Positions 8,550 to 18,462 are shown, numbered from the stretch's first letter. The stretch: DNA of 64,000 bases from Paenibacillus sonchi (GCF_016772475.1 NZ_CP068595.1:3286001-3350000), one strand, 5' to 3'. Made by a program: numbers and translations. Notes: generated from the sequence alone by a model not told the origin.

Positions 8550-9780
8550 ATGAACCAGGTAAATCAGGCAAGTCGTGGAATGAACGTGAAACATGCGCAA
8601 GCAAGCGCAGCAAGCAAGGCGGTCCCCGGCTGGATCACTTTTCTGCTGGCGGCCTCCTGCGGACTTATTGTTGCCAATCTGTATTATGCCCAGACGCTGG
8701 TTGGACCGATCAGCGCAGCTACTCATCTTTCCTCTGGAGCTGCAGGGCTGATTGTGACGCTGACCCAGATCGGTTATGTTATTGGACTGTTGTTTGTGGT
8801 GCCGCTTAGCGACATTATTGAAAACCGCCGCTTGACGGTAACTTCGCTGGCAGTCGTGGTAGCTGCACTGGCAGCGGCTACTCTTGCTCCCAATGCGCCG
8901 TTGTTTCTGGCCGCATCCCTGTTTATCGGACTCGGTTCGGTAGCCGCACAGATTCTGGTGCCGTATGCTTCCTACTTAGCCGCTGAAGAACACCGCGGCC
9001 GGGTCGTGGGCAATGTGATGAGCGGATTGCTGCTGGGAATTATGTTCGCCCGTCCGCTGGCCAGCTTTGTCTCCGGTCTCTGGGGCTGGCATGCGATCTT
9101 TGCCATCTCTGCGGTAGTAATCGCGCTGTTGACGATTCTGTTATCCCGTGTCCTTCCTAAACGTCAGCCTATGCCAACCATGAACTATGGCGGATTGATC
9201 CGTTCGCTGGGGACGCTGCTGAAGACTACACCGGTGCTGCGCCGCCGGGCGCTGTATCAGGCTAGTCTGTTTGGAACCTTCAGCTTGTTCTGGACGACCG
9301 TTTCTTTGCGGCTGGCCGATACCTATCATCTGAGTCAGCAGGGAATTGCCCTGTTCGCATTGGCCGGTGTCGCCGGTGCGGTTGCCGCTCCTATTGCCGG
9401 AAGACTGGCGGACCGGGGCTGGACCAGACCCCTGACAGGACTTGCGTTTATGCTGGCGGCCGCAGCCTTTTTAATCGCTTACCTGTTTCAAAGTGATTCC
9501 AAAGTAACACTGGGACTGCTGGTTGTGGGGGCCATTATCCTGGATATGGGGGTTTCGGGGAACCTGGTGCTTGGACAGCGGGCGATCTATTCCCTTGGCA
9601 ACGAAGCGAGAGGACGTTTGAACGGATTGTTTATGGCTATTTTCTTCATAGGCGGAGCCATTGGTTCCTCTCGGAGGCTGGGCATATGCGTATGGCGGCT
9701 GGGGATTGACTACTCTGATCGGGCTGGCTCTGCCGGTATTGGCCATCTTGTACTACTTAACGGAGAAAAAACAAGCGTAA
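8550..9780 (+). pseudogene. MFS efflux transporter with C-terminal frameshift
   Basis: A DHA1-type MFS transporter of about 410 residues with normal helices 1-11. After [10 protein letters not shown] at about 9669 the frame is lost. The expected continuation ([14 protein letters not shown], then E-K-K-Q-A stop at 9780) is present in another frame. A two-base loss in the tcctct tract, or a one-base gain, explains it. As written, the protein would run on to 9950 with an unrelated tail through the terminator. The start at 8550 follows AGGGTGGA; the ATG at 8532 lacks a site. It is controlled by the divergent TetR. The break may be a real mutation or a sequence error. Confidence 0.75.
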
Positions 9781-9796
9781 GCGGCAGGGTCTTGTT

Positions 9797-9850
9797 AAAA
9801 AGACTGCTCTCTGGGCTGGATCAACCAGCGCTGGAGAGCAGTCTTTTTTT
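9797..9850 (+). terminator. Strong terminator after the MFS gene
   Basis: AAAAGACTGCTCTC pairs with GAGAGCAGTCTTTT around a loop of about 22 bases with its own CTGG/CCAG stem, followed by T7. Its position after 9780 supports the original stop at 9780 rather than the shifted frame. Confidence 0.85.
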
Positions 9851-10075
9851 AATATACGGGTACCGTCCTAATAAGAACGGCGTAGCCGTTTTTACTTGTA
9901 TGAGCAGAATGTGCAACATAATCCGCATACAGCAGAGAAACAATCCATGATACTTGAGGGGATAAGGGAGATTTGGACTTTTTATTCCTGCTTGTAATGA
10001 AATGCAGATATTGGCGTATTAGCTGGTGTACAACACTTGGCCCGGTGGATGTTGCAGGAAAGGAGAGCTTGAGAG
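9851..10075. other. Intergenic region, leader of the sigma factor gene
   Basis: About 225 bases without a convincing ORF. No clear promoter for the downstream sigma gene was recognised. Confidence 0.4.
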
Positions 10076-10666
10076 ATGCAAGAGCGCGCATTGTTACAAT
10101 CTTTTAAGCAAGGGAGAATTAAACAAGCAAAAGAGGATTCAGAACCAAATTCAGTGGATACAGACAAGCTGTTCACAACGGTCTTTGAAACCTATTATTC
10201 AAGAATATTCAATTATATTGCTTACCGTGTCAGCTGCCACTATACGGCGGAGGATTTGACCAGCCAGGTCTTCGAAAAGACATGGTCCAAGCTGCATAGC
10301 TACTCCCCGGAAAAAGCACCGTTTGAGGTGTGGCTGTTCGCCATCGCCAGAAATGTAGTGAATGATTATTACAGAAGCCGGAAGCGGAACCGTCTGTTTT
10401 CTCTGGATGCCATCCGGGAACTGGTGTCAAGCAGACAAGCCCCGGAGGAGCACATGCTGGAGGGGGAACGCAGCGGAAGGCTAAATCTTGCGCTGGATAC
10501 ACTGTCAGCCAAAGAGCGGAATATCGTGGCGCTGAAATTCGGCGCTGATCTGAAGAACAAGGAAATTGCCAGCCTCACCGGAATGACTGAAAGCAACGTC
10601 GGCGTCATTCTATACCGCTGCATGAGAAAATTGAAATCTGAAATAGGGAGCGTGGACCAGCTGTGA
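10076..10666 (+). CDS. RNA polymerase sigma-70 family (ECF-type) factor
   Basis: A 196-residue sigma factor. Region 2 is at residues 30-100 (Y-Y-S-R-I-F-N-Y-I, A-E-D-L-T-S-Q-V-F-E-K-T-W, then W-L-F-A-I-A-R-N). Region 4 is at about 135-190 (L-S-A-K-E-R-N-I-V-A-L-K-F, K-E-I-A-S-L-T-G-M-T-E-S-N-V). It directs polymerase to its own set of promoters, usually in response to envelope stress. AAAGGAG precedes the ATG. Its stop overlaps the GTG of the next gene by four bases (GTGA), so the two are translationally coupled and the next product is probably its membrane regulator. Confidence 0.88.
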   Translation: MQERALLQSFKQGRIKQAKEDSEPNSVDTDKLFTTVFETYYSRIFNYIAYRVSCHYTAEDLTSQVFEKTWSKLHSYSPEKAPFEVWLFAIARNVVNDYYRSRKRNRLFSLDAIRELVSSRQAPEEHMLEGERSGRLNLALDTLSAKERNIVALKFGADLKNKEIASLTGMTESNVGVILYRCMRKLKSEIGSVDQL

Positions 10667-11625
10667 AAACTAAAAAGACAGTGCAAAAGTTCTCCAGGGA
10701 TGTTGACGCAGGTCTGCATCATCTGGAGCCCGCCCAGTGGAAAGGTTCTCCGGAGTACCTGGAGCTGCTGGAGCTGAGCAGAGTTCTGGCCGGACAGGAT
10801 TTCAGCGAAGCCTCCCATAAGCAGGCTGTTCTCGGCAGAGTGAGGAACAAGACCTATAACCAGCAGGAGGAAAAAATAATGAAAATGAACGCTAAATTGA
10901 GACGCCCGGTCATAATCCTCGCTTCCCTATTAGTTGCAGGGGTGCTAAGTATAAGCATCGTTAAGCCATCCTTTGCCCAGGAGCTGCTGGACAGAGCGCT
11001 GAACAAGATCAATCTCGGCAACATTATTGCCAGCCAGATGGACCCTGACGAGACTCAATCGTTTCCTGAGGCGTGGAAGGGCAAGCTCTATGATAAAAAC
11101 GGAAATAAGATTGAAGATAATACCAAGAAGCTGGGTGAAGTCTATAACGCCGAGGGAGAGCAGATCGTTAATTTTGATGGCGATAAGCTGATTACGAAGA
11201 GCGAGCAGGAGCAGCGCGACAAGGAAGCGGAGGCGAACCGGCTGATCGTGAAGGACCCGGCGGAACTGGATCGATACGCACTTTTTACTGTAAAGCTGCC
11301 GAAGTATCTACCTGAAGGGTTTGCTTTTGACCATGGGGAATTCAGCAAAGGGGAACAAGGTGTGAACGGCAAATACCTCGACCTGATATTCACCAGTGAA
11401 AAAATCGGCCAGAAGCTCTCCATGCAGTTTCGCTATTCTGACGAGGAAACAGCCTACGAAATGTCAACCAGCGGGAAGATGGAAAAAGTGCGGGTGAACG
11501 GCGCCGATGCTGTCATGATGGATGACAGAAGTCTGGATTGGGAGGCGGACGGCGTGTTGTATTCTGTGAACACCAGTGGCCTGGACCGGTCCGAGGTGCT
11601 GAAGATCGCTGAGTCGATCCGTTGA
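10663..11625 (+). CDS. DUF4367-type membrane protein, probable anti-sigma factor
   Basis: A 320-residue protein with a short cytoplasmic N-terminus of about 80 residues, one membrane segment (P-V-I-I-L-A-S-L-L-V-A-G-V-L) and an extracytoplasmic part. The part after residue 205 (L-P-K-Y-L-P-E-G-F... to the end) resembles the DUF4367 domain found on partners of ECF sigma factors. The GTG start overlaps the sigma gene stop. I infer that it holds the sigma factor at the membrane; no zinc-binding HxxxCxxC motif is visible, so it is not a ZAS-type anti-sigma. A bidirectional terminator follows. Confidence 0.7.
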   Translation: MKTKKTVQKFSRDVDAGLHHLEPAQWKGSPEYLELLELSRVLAGQDFSEASHKQAVLGRVRNKTYNQQEEKIMKMNAKLRRPVIILASLLVAGVLSISIVKPSFAQELLDRALNKINLGNIIASQMDPDETQSFPEAWKGKLYDKNGNKIEDNTKKLGEVYNAEGEQIVNFDGDKLITKSEQEQRDKEAEANRLIVKDPAELDRYALFTVKLPKYLPEGFAFDHGEFSKGEQGVNGKYLDLIFTSEKIGQKLSMQFRYSDEETAYEMSTSGKMEKVRVNGADAVMMDDRSLDWEADGVLYSVNTSGLDRSEVLKIAESIR

Positions 11626-11638
11626 CCAGAAATTAGCC

Positions 11639-11682
11639 AAAAAAGCAGCGATCCTCCATTTAGGAGAACCGCTGCTTTTTTT
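11639..11682. terminator. Bidirectional terminator
   Basis: AAAAAAGCAGCG and CGCTGCTTTTTTT flank an inner TCCTCC/GGAGA stem. It serves both the DUF4367 gene and the convergent chemoreceptor gene, whose stop codon overlaps its right edge. Confidence 0.85.
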
Positions 11683-13738
11683 ATTCTATCCGAAATGTAG
11701 AGGCTGCTTCGGCCAGGCTTTTCGAGAGCTGGTCTATGGTTCCCACCATCTCAGCCAGCTGGTCAACGGCGGAGGATTGCTCCATCATAGTAGCGGTAAC
11801 TTCCTCTACCGATGCGGAAACCTCTTCTCCGGTAGCTGACAGGCTTTGAGCTGAATCGAGAACCTCGTCCTTATCCTTTTGCATATGAGCAATTTCATCG
11901 GCCATTGATTGGATTTGCACAGTGATTTCTGTGATTTTATCCAGAATGGTCTGGAAGGCCGTTTGGGTTTGTCCTACGAGCTCATCCTGCTTTGCGGAAA
12001 TCTGATTAATCTCCATTACGCTATCATTATTTTCGGCGACAAACGCCAGGTTTTGTTGAATAATCTCATAAATTTCGTTCGATTGCCTCGAGCTTTGCTC
12101 AGCGAGCTTGCGAATCTCGGAAGCTACTACGGCAAAACCTCTTCCATGTTCCCCGGCCCTTGCAGCTTCAATCGATGCATTAAGGGCAAGCAGATTGGTC
12201 TGGGCGGCAATCTGATTAATGGCCCCCGTAATATTGCTGATGCTGTTGGAGCTATCCTGAAGCTTAACGGTGATGGCCGAGATTTTTTGGACTTCCTGTT
12301 CATTTTTGCTGCTGATCTCAATCAACCCTTCGACGACCTGATTGCTGGTATGGAAGACCTGGGTGATTTCTTCGGCTCTTTGTCTGACCGCTTGCGCGTT
12401 ATCATTCATTCCGGCAAATTTCTCACTGAACCCATAGAACTTATTGACGATTTGCTCAGTATCATTGGATTGAAGCTCCATCGCCTGGGCTATTCCCATT
12501 GAGGTTACCGAGGTTTCATTCACAGAACGGGCGGCCTGTTTGGAGGTCTCCTCCAGCTCATGGGTGCTTGTCTTAAGTATGGTAATCGAATCGTTCATAT
12601 TGGTGATGAGCGCTTTATTTTGCTGGACCATGGTATTAAAGCTGTCCGCCAGATCCTTGAACTCACTTTTATAGCTGCCGTCTGCGGTTACCGTCAAATC
12701 TCCCGTAGCCAATGTTTTGAACCGTGAGGTCAGCGTAACCACAGGTTTGGTAATGGAACGGGACAGCAGCAGTCCGAAACCAATGGCAACCAGCAGGGCA
12801 ATGACGGTTACAATCAATATCTTCATTAACATATCCTGAATGGGGCGTTCAATATCGTCGTAGGAATCAATAACAGATATAGTAAGGTCGGCCTTGGGAA
12901 TTTTATTGATTCTCAGGTATTCCGTGCCCAGTTCGGTCGTCTGGATTTCCAGCTCATCCGTTGCCCGGGTCTCCAGTAAAGTTTTGATCCCCGGATCATC
13001 ACCGACATCCTGGCCAATACGCGCCGGGTCGGAGGAATTATATAATACAATCCCGCCCCGGCTTAGAACCTCAATTTTACCTTTGGCATTAATATTAATG
13101 TTGCCCAGTTTATCGAGGAAGAAGTCGCTGGCTACTGTCATGGCCAGGACGCCCAGAACTTTCCCGTCGGCAGATTTGACCGGTTGGGAGAATACCAGGA
13201 GCAGTTTGTTGTTTGATTTGGAGACAATAGCGTCGCTGATAAACGATTTTCCTTTTAAGGCTTCTGTGAAATACTCCCGGTCAACCCGGGATTGCCCCAA
13301 ACTCTCTTTATTGGTTCCTGCGACGATAGTCCCTTGTGAATCCAATACAAGCAAGGAGTCATTTCCTCCCTGCAGACTATCCTGAAGGATGTTGTTCGCT
13401 TTACTGAAAACGGGATTGTCCGGGGAAAAGAACGCTTGATCCGATAATGTTCCTTGTTCTCTAAGCTCTAGCAGCTCTTTGAAGGTATTATGCACGGAAA
13501 TGACATAAGAGATTTGTTCCTCAAGCTGCATCGCTGTCCACAGTCCCTCGCCTATACGGTCACTATTCGCATTAATTTCATCCTTGCTCTTGCGGAGCAG
13601 CAGGTCCGAAGAAAACAAATAGACCGTCACTGAAGTTGCCATGAGAACTACAGCCACAAGTAAGCTTAATAGAATAGGAAGCTTAACCTTCAGAGAGATG
13701 TTGCTTATTTTATTGGATACTTTGTTTGCTTTCCACAT
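11681..13738 (-). CDS. Methyl-accepting chemotaxis protein (Cache-HAMP-MCP)
   Basis: A 685-residue transmembrane chemoreceptor. A membrane helix near residues 18-40, an extracytoplasmic double-Cache-like sensor to about residue 290 (containing D-R-E-Y-F and [10 protein letters not shown]), a second membrane helix ([15 protein letters not shown]), a HAMP domain, and a cytoplasmic signalling domain with the tip E-I-R-K-L-A-E-Q-S and [16 protein letters not shown] are seen in order. It signals to CheA through CheW. The start at 13738 follows GAGGAG by eight to nine bases; the GTG at 13774 has no site. A SigD-type promoter lies just upstream. Confidence 0.9.
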   Translation of the reverse strand: MWKANKVSNKISNISLKVKLPILLSLLVAVVLMATSVTVYLFSSDLLLRKSKDEINANSDRIGEGLWTAMQLEEQISYVISVHNTFKELLELREQGTLSDQAFFSPDNPVFSKANNILQDSLQGGNDSLLVLDSQGTIVAGTNKESLGQSRVDREYFTEALKGKSFISDAIVSKSNNKLLLVFSQPVKSADGKVLGVLAMTVASDFFLDKLGNININAKGKIEVLSRGGIVLYNSSDPARIGQDVGDDPGIKTLLETRATDELEIQTTELGTEYLRINKIPKADLTISVIDSYDDIERPIQDMLMKILIVTVIALLVAIGFGLLLSRSITKPVVTLTSRFKTLATGDLTVTADGSYKSEFKDLADSFNTMVQQNKALITNMNDSITILKTSTHELEETSKQAARSVNETSVTSMGIAQAMELQSNDTEQIVNKFYGFSEKFAGMNDNAQAVRQRAEEITQVFHTSNQVVEGLIEISSKNEQEVQKISAITVKLQDSSNSISNITGAINQIAAQTNLLALNASIEAARAGEHGRGFAVVASEIRKLAEQSSRQSNEIYEIIQQNLAFVAENNDSVMEINQISAKQDELVGQTQTAFQTILDKITEITVQIQSMADEIAHMQKDKDEVLDSAQSLSATGEEVSASVEEVTATMMEQSSAVDQLAEMVGTIDQLSKSLAEAASTFRIE

Positions 13739-13788
13739 GTTGTTATTCTCCTCTGCTTTGTATAAGTTACTCACATGGTTACGTTAAT

Positions 13789-13815
13789 ATATCGGCTGCA
13801 AATTTGCTTTAATTA
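13789..13815 (-). promoter_or_regulatory. SigD (motility sigma) promoter of the chemoreceptor gene
   Basis: Read on the minus strand, TAAT (13815-13812), 15 bases, then a perfect GCCGATAT (13796-13789). The SigD/FliA consensus is TAAA-N15-GCCGATAT, so 11 of 12 bases match. It lies about 50 bp before the start. Confidence 0.75.
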
Positions 13816-13934
13816 AATGATAAAATATTACATTTGACCTACTGCCTTGGCGAAAAAAACGGTTGCTGTTGCTGAATAAAACCAGGCTTGTGCTATTGAG
13901 GGTAAGATATCTAATATAGAGATATTTTCTCCTA

Positions 13935-13943
13935 TGCTATAAT
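13935..13943 (+). promoter_or_regulatory. Extended -10 promoter of the soluble receptor gene
   Basis: TGCTATAAT is a perfect extended -10; the -35 (TATAGA) is poor. Because this element overlaps the ATG at 13942, that ATG cannot be the translation start. Confidence 0.55.
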
Positions 13944-13977
13944 GATCAAAAATGTTTTCGTGGGAGCTGTTGCGGTC

Positions 13978-14814
13978 ATGAACAATGAAACTGAGCTTGG
14001 ACAATTACTGGAGTCTCTGAAAATATCACTGCCGCTGGTGCAGCGTCTATTTCCGCTGGATGTGATGTTCGCATTGGCGGATTCGGAAAAATTCATCTAC
14101 TATCTGCCGGGAACAGAGCTGGATATCCGCATTCAAGAGGGGATGCCGGTTCCGCCAAGCGGGGGAATCCGCATGGCATTGGAAACGGGAGAGGACGTGA
14201 GTGCCAATATTCCGAAGGAAATCTACGGCTGGCCGTTCAAATCCACCTCTATGCCGATAAAGGATCAGAACGGAGCGGTAGCTGGTGTTTTTACCATAGG
14301 AATCAGCCTCAGCAACCAGGAAACGCTCAGCGATGCGGCGAATGCTCTGGCAGTGACCTCTGAACAAATCAGCTCGACCTCGGAAGAGATCGCGGAAACC
14401 GCCTCTGATCTGGCGAACACCGTAGGTGAGCTGAAGCTGCTGGGGCAGAAAGTGGTTGAGGAGCTGCAGCAGACGGATGAGATTCTGGAGTTCATCCGCA
14501 AGGTGGCGGATAATTCCAACCTGCTGGGGCTTAACGCGGCGATTGAAGCTGCCCATGCTGCGGAGCACGGGCGCGGCTTCGGCATCGTTGCGCAAGAGAT
14601 CCGGAAGATGTCCGTATCCAGCGCCTCGTCCGCGAAGGATATCGCCGGCATTCTGCAGACGATCAAACAGAACATTAACCAGATGGAAGCAACACTGATG
14701 GATTGTCTGGCCCAGAGCGAACGCCAGGCCGCAGCGACAGAGGAGATTACCGCCTCGATGCAGCAGATGTCTGCTTCCGCCGTTGAGATTGAGAAGATCG
14801 CGCGGCTGATATGA
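13978..14814 (+). CDS. Short soluble chemotaxis signal transducer (YfmS-like)
   Basis: A 278-residue protein without membrane segments. Residues 1-115 form a small sensor-like domain with P-L-D-V-M-F-A-L-A-D and P-I-K-D-Q-N-G-A-V-A-G-V-F. Residues 120-278 form a short MCP signalling hairpin with N-A-A-I-E-A-A-H-A-A-E-H-G-R-G-F. It resembles Bacillus YfmS-type soluble receptors, which lack HAMP and methylation helices. The ATG at 13978 is chosen because a promoter -10 overlaps the earlier ATG; the GGGAG upstream is rather far (12 bases). It is divergent from the large chemoreceptor. Confidence 0.8.
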   Translation: MNNETELGQLLESLKISLPLVQRLFPLDVMFALADSEKFIYYLPGTELDIRIQEGMPVPPSGGIRMALETGEDVSANIPKEIYGWPFKSTSMPIKDQNGAVAGVFTIGISLSNQETLSDAANALAVTSEQISSTSEEIAETASDLANTVGELKLLGQKVVEELQQTDEILEFIRKVADNSNLLGLNAAIEAAHAAEHGRGFGIVAQEIRKMSVSSASSAKDIAGILQTIKQNINQMEATLMDCLAQSERQAAATEEITASMQQMSASAVEIEKIARLI

Positions 14815-14901
14815 AGCGGGAGCCCAGCGGTCTGCTGATCCGTGATTTATCGCTGTCCGGTTGGTCCGGGTGACCGTTTGCTCACCCGGTTTACCTCAGT
14901 A

Positions 14902-14926
14902 AGCCTGCGCTCTGCGCGGGCTTTTT
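14902..14926 (+). terminator. Rho-independent terminator
   Basis: AGCCTGCGC pairs with GCGCGGGCT (one G-T wobble) around a three-base loop, then T5. Confidence 0.8.
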
Positions 14927-15052
14927 GGGTTGCTGTCCGGCTGGCTGCCATTATCCATCCTGCTTGTCATGCCCGTCTGCATAATGCAGGCAAGTCCCTC
15001 ATAGACATGTACTAATCAATGCTTTTCCAAAACAGGTTAAGGGGATGATGTC

Positions 15053-16138
15053 ATGCGCCGGATAACATGGGTACTCGCGATCATTATGAGCGTGGCCCTG
15101 GTGCTCGCGGGATGCGGAAAGAAGGACGCCGCTTCCGTGGTCAAGGATTTGAACAATGTGTCTGACAAGCTGGAGAGCAAGCAGGGGGCTTACCAGGGTT
15201 CGGGCACGATGACGCTGTACACCGGCGAGCAGCCGCAGGAGTATAAGGTGGAGGTCTGGTACAAGAATCCTTCCTACTACCGGATCAGCCTGTCGAACGT
15301 CCAGAAGGATGTTACGCAAATCGTGCTGCGCAACGATGAGGGCGTATTCGTACTGACACCAAGCCTTGGCAAAAGCTTCCGCTTCCAGAGCGACTGGCCG
15401 GACAATCAAGGCCAGGTCTATCTGTACCAGACGCTGCTCCGGGGAATTGTCTCCGACAACAACCGCCAGTTTGTGGAGGATGGAGACAACTACGTGTTCG
15501 AGGTAGCCGCGAATTACCAGAGCAGCGCGCTGGTCCGCCAGAAAATCTGGCTGGCGAAGAAGACCTATGAGCCGAAGCAGGTGCAGGTCTCCGATTCGGA
15601 AGCCAAGGTTGTGGTGAACGTGAAGTTCGACAGCTTCAAGTTCGATCCGGAATTTACCAAGGATTCTTTTGATATGCAAAAGAATATGGCAACAGGCAGT
15701 GCTGCCGAAAGCACACTGGCGGAAGTGGATGAGAATGGCAATCCGGTCGCTGCACCGGAGAACGCCCGGCAGGAAGACCAGACGGCGGCCGCTGAACCCG
15801 GTGATTTCGGGATTATTGAACCGGGTTATATCCCAGCCGGTGTGCAGCTGAAAGATTCCAACAAACTTGAGGACAGCAAGGATCATTCCGTGCTTCTCCG
15901 CTATGATGGAACATACCAGTACACAATCATTGAGTCCCGGCCGCTGGACCGCGCTGTCTCACTGGCACCGGCAACCTTGATTGATCTCGGCTTCACCGCA
16001 GGGGCGCTGACCGGTGATGAGCAGAAGACACTGACCTGGATGAGCGATGGGGTGCAGTACCGGATCACCAGTGCAAATCTTCCTGTGAGCGAAATGATGC
16101 AGATTGCCGCTTCTATGGAGGAACAATCGGGTAAGTAA
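15053..16138 (+). CDS. ydcC: Sporulation lipoprotein YdcC (LolA-like, with DUF4367)
   Basis: A 361-residue lipoprotein with signal peptide M-R-R-I-T-W-V-L-A and lipobox L-A-G-C at Cys20. Residues 30-220 have the half-barrel fold sequence of LolA-like outer-membrane-lipoprotein-sorting relatives, and the C-terminal part resembles DUF4367. In Bacillus subtilis ydcC is immediately upstream of alr and ndoAI-ndoA and is expressed in the mother cell during sporulation; the same order is seen here, which supports the name. AAGGGG precedes the ATG by about eight bases. The exact role is not known. A terminator separates it from alr. Confidence 0.85.
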   Translation: MRRITWVLAIIMSVALVLAGCGKKDAASVVKDLNNVSDKLESKQGAYQGSGTMTLYTGEQPQEYKVEVWYKNPSYYRISLSNVQKDVTQIVLRNDEGVFVLTPSLGKSFRFQSDWPDNQGQVYLYQTLLRGIVSDNNRQFVEDGDNYVFEVAANYQSSALVRQKIWLAKKTYEPKQVQVSDSEAKVVVNVKFDSFKFDPEFTKDSFDMQKNMATGSAAESTLAEVDENGNPVAAPENARQEDQTAAAEPGDFGIIEPGYIPAGVQLKDSNKLEDSKDHSVLLRYDGTYQYTIIESRPLDRAVSLAPATLIDLGFTAGALTGDEQKTLTWMSDGVQYRITSANLPVSEMMQIAASMEEQSGK

Positions 16139-16148
16139 ATATCAGTAG

Positions 16149-16201
16149 GCGGATACTGCGTATGGTGGGAGTCATTCCTCTACAAGCAGTATCCGCTTTT
16201 T
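16149..16201 (+). terminator. Terminator after ydcC
   Basis: GCGGATACTGC (16149-16159) pairs with GCAGTATCCGC (16186-16196), followed by T5. Confidence 0.85.
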
Positions 16202-16360
16202 CAGCTCTTCTGGCCCTGACAGGACCTATAGAGGTTCTGCCAAAAGATAGCTCCCTGCTTACATTGACAGCCGCCTTCGATTAGCATTACCATTGACGGT
16301 AAGACTATAATCAATACGATGCAGAGATGTTTTACTACAATGTTAGAAGGTGACCCTGAA

Positions 16361-17542
16361 GTGCAAGCAAGCTATCGACCTACAGTAGCCGAGATTAATC
16401 TCGATGATCTGCGTGCCAATTATGAGGCCTTCCGCAAGGTTCTTCCTGCGGAGACCAAGTTCATGGGATGCGTCAAAGGAAATGCGTACGGCCATGGAGC
16501 GGTGGAAGTGACCCGGGAGCTGGAACGGCTTGGAGCGGATTATGTAAGTGTTGCTTTTTTGGATGAGGCATTGGAGCTGCGTCAAGCGGGAATACTAATT
16601 CCTATTCTGGTGCTCGGCTACACCTCTCCGGAAGGAATACCCGTTGCCTGGAAGAACCATGTAACCGTAACACTGTTCACCCCGGAGGTGCTGGAGGCGG
16701 TAAGACAGCTTCCGGTTGACCCGGAGCACCGGCTGAAAGTGCACATCAAGATAGACAGCGGGATGGGTCGGCTGGGGCTTTTGCCGGCTGATGCCCCCGA
16801 TTTTATCGCTGAAGTGCATTCTGTAGCGCAGGCGGAGCTGGAGGGGATGTTCACACATTTTGCCAAAGCAGACGAAAGCAACAAAAGCTATACACTGATG
16901 CAGTACCGACGGTTTATGAGCGTGGCCGAAACGCTTCGGGACAGAGACATTCACATCCCGATCATACATACGGGCAATAGCGCTACGGCCATTGATACAC
17001 CTCTTCTATCCAGTAACATGGTGCGTGTAGGCATAAGCTTGTACGGTTTCTACCCCTCGACAGAGGTGAACCGCGAGCTGGTGGCTTTACACCCGGTAAT
17101 GACGCTGAAGACGCAGGCGGTCTATGTCAAAACCCTGCCGCCCGATTGGGGCATCAGCTACGGCACCCGGTACTTCACAGACAGCGAGGAGATCATTGCG
17201 ACGCTTCCGGTGGGGTACGCCGACGGATATTCCCGCATGCTAACAGGCAAAGCGGAGGTGCTAATACGCGGACGCCGCGTTCCTGTCGTCGGAACCATCT
17301 GCATGGACCAGTGTATGGTAACGCTCAAATCTTTCGCTGAAGAAGCGGAACAAATCAAAGCTGGCGAAGAGGTTGTACTCATCGGACGCCAGGGTGCCGT
17401 GTCCATCACGGCAGACGAACTGGCGCTCCATCTTGGAACGATTCACTACGAGGTAATCTGTATGCTGGCCCACCGGGTGCCGCGTGTGTATGTACGCGAA
17501 GGCGCTGCTCCTAACCTGGTGAACCCCTTGCTGCAGACCTAA
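16361..17542 (+). CDS. alr: Alanine racemase
   Basis: A 393-residue PLP enzyme converting L- to D-alanine for peptidoglycan. The PLP lysine is in V-K-G-N-A-Y-G-H-G near residue 42; the H-I-K-I-D-S-G-M-G-R-L-G motif, the opposite-face catalytic tyrosine in I-S-Y-G-T-R-Y, and the C-terminal beta domain with G-T-I-C-M-D-Q-C-M are present. A GTG start at 16361 follows AGAAGGTGA by seven to eight bases; the ATGs at 16319 and 16340 have no site. The gene sits between ydcC and ndoAI as in Bacillus. The length is normal. Confidence 0.95.
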   Translation: MQASYRPTVAEINLDDLRANYEAFRKVLPAETKFMGCVKGNAYGHGAVEVTRELERLGADYVSVAFLDEALELRQAGILIPILVLGYTSPEGIPVAWKNHVTVTLFTPEVLEAVRQLPVDPEHRLKVHIKIDSGMGRLGLLPADAPDFIAEVHSVAQAELEGMFTHFAKADESNKSYTLMQYRRFMSVAETLRDRDIHIPIIHTGNSATAIDTPLLSSNMVRVGISLYGFYPSTEVNRELVALHPVMTLKTQAVYVKTLPPDWGISYGTRYFTDSEEIIATLPVGYADGYSRMLTGKAEVLIRGRRVPVVGTICMDQCMVTLKSFAEEAEQIKAGEEVVLIGRQGAVSITADELALHLGTIHYEVICMLAHRVPRVYVREGAAPNLVNPLLQT

Positions 17543-17594
17543 TGTCTTGACCGCGTTGCTGATGCAAAGAACGGAATAGAAGGATAATGTCGTA

Positions 17595-17622
17595 TTGACG
17601 AGTGTGACTTATGGTCTATACG
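17595..17622 (+). promoter_or_regulatory. Possible promoter of ndoAI-ndoA
   Basis: TTGACG and TATACG are separated by 16 bp. A further TATAAT lies at about 17641 without a good -35. One of these probably drives the toxin-antitoxin pair. Confidence 0.4.
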
Positions 17623-17743
17623 AACCGCCATTTCTAGTTTATAATGGAATGCAGCATACTTGATATACTGGCGGCATATATTCCTTGTATAAAATTCCTT
17701 GTATATTGCAACACTGGAACACAAGGGCAGAAGGTTTGTGGGG

Positions 17744-18037
17744 GTGGAAGAGAAGGTGGCCAATTTGCAGAACACCAAAAGAATCATGATCAGCTTGCCC
17801 GATCATCTCTTGCAGGAAGTGGATGGGATCGTCCAATTGGAGAACTCCAACCGGAGTGAATTGATCAGGCAGGCCATGAAGCTGTATCTGAGCGAACGGA
17901 GGAAACGGACCATCCGCGATTCGATGCAGCGTGGCTATATGGAAATGGCTAAAATCAATTTGACCATGGCATGCGAGGCGTTTCTCGCGGAGGAAGATGC
18001 AGACAGTACTCTTGGCCGCTTAGTAAGCGGGGTGTAG
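17744..18037 (+). CDS. ndoAI: Antitoxin EndoAI (MazE-like, ribbon-helix-helix)
   Basis: A 97-residue protein. The N-terminal ribbon-helix-helix (R-I-M-I-S-L-P-D-H-L-L-Q-E-V-D-G, S-N-R-S-E-L-I-R-Q-A-M) binds DNA, and the C-terminal tail (G-Y-M-E-M-A-K-I-N-L... R-L-V-S-G) is nearly identical to the Bacillus EndoAI segment that blocks the EndoA active site. A GTG at 17744 with AGAAGG nine bases upstream is the likely start; a second GTG at 17756 is possible. It lies three bases before the toxin gene and is expected to repress the operon together with it. Confidence 0.9.
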   Translation: MEEKVANLQNTKRIMISLPDHLLQEVDGIVQLENSNRSELIRQAMKLYLSERRKRTIRDSMQRGYMEMAKINLTMACEAFLAEEDADSTLGRLVSGV

Positions 18038-18040
18038 ATA

Positions 18041-18391
18041 TTGATCGTTAAACGCGGCGACGTTTTTTTTGCCGACCTTTCGCCGGTGGTGGGTTCAGAA
18101 CAAGGCGGAGTACGGCCGGTACTGGTCATTCAGAACGACATTGGCAATCGCTTCAGCCCGACAGTCATTGTGGCAGCCATCACTGCCCAGATTCAGAAGG
18201 CTAAACTGCCGACGCATGTAGAAATTGATGCGGCTGCTCACGGCTTTGACAGGGACTCCGTCATACTGCTGGAGCAGGTTCGGACAATTGACAAACAACG
18301 CTTAACTGATAAGATCACCCATCTGGACGATGAAACAATGAAGCTGGTGGATGATTCGCTGCAAATCAGCCTGGGACTGATTGATTTCTGA
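18041..18391 (+). CDS. ndoA: mRNA endoribonuclease toxin EndoA (MazF/PemK)
   Basis: A 116-residue toxin. The sequence [24 protein letters not shown] carries the MazF catalytic arginine, and the threonine lies in V-A-A-I-T-A-Q. It cleaves single-stranded RNA at UACAU in the Bacillus homologue. The start is TTG at 18041, preceded by GGGGTG that overlaps the end of the antitoxin gene. The pair is chromosomal and conserved in Bacillales. A perfect hairpin follows. Confidence 0.93.
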   Translation: MIVKRGDVFFADLSPVVGSEQGGVRPVLVIQNDIGNRFSPTVIVAAITAQIQKAKLPTHVEIDAAAHGFDRDSVILLEQVRTIDKQRLTDKITHLDDETMKLVDDSLQISLGLIDF

Positions 18392-18427
18392 GCCGGGCAG
18401 ACTTATAGATCACAGGATAATGTATGG

Positions 18428-18462
18428 AGAGGCACACCGGGAGATCCCGGTGTGCCTCTTTG
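18428..18462 (+). terminator. Hairpin terminator after ndoA
   Basis: A perfect 14-bp stem AGAGGCACACCGGG/CCCGGTGTGCCTCT with a four-base loop. The T tract is only three bases, so termination may be partial. Confidence 0.7.

Noticed and set aside
15053..18391. A mobile toxin-antitoxin island for ndoAI-ndoA
   Set aside because: The order ydcC-alr-ndoAI-ndoA is the conserved chromosomal arrangement of Bacillales, so this is core sequence.
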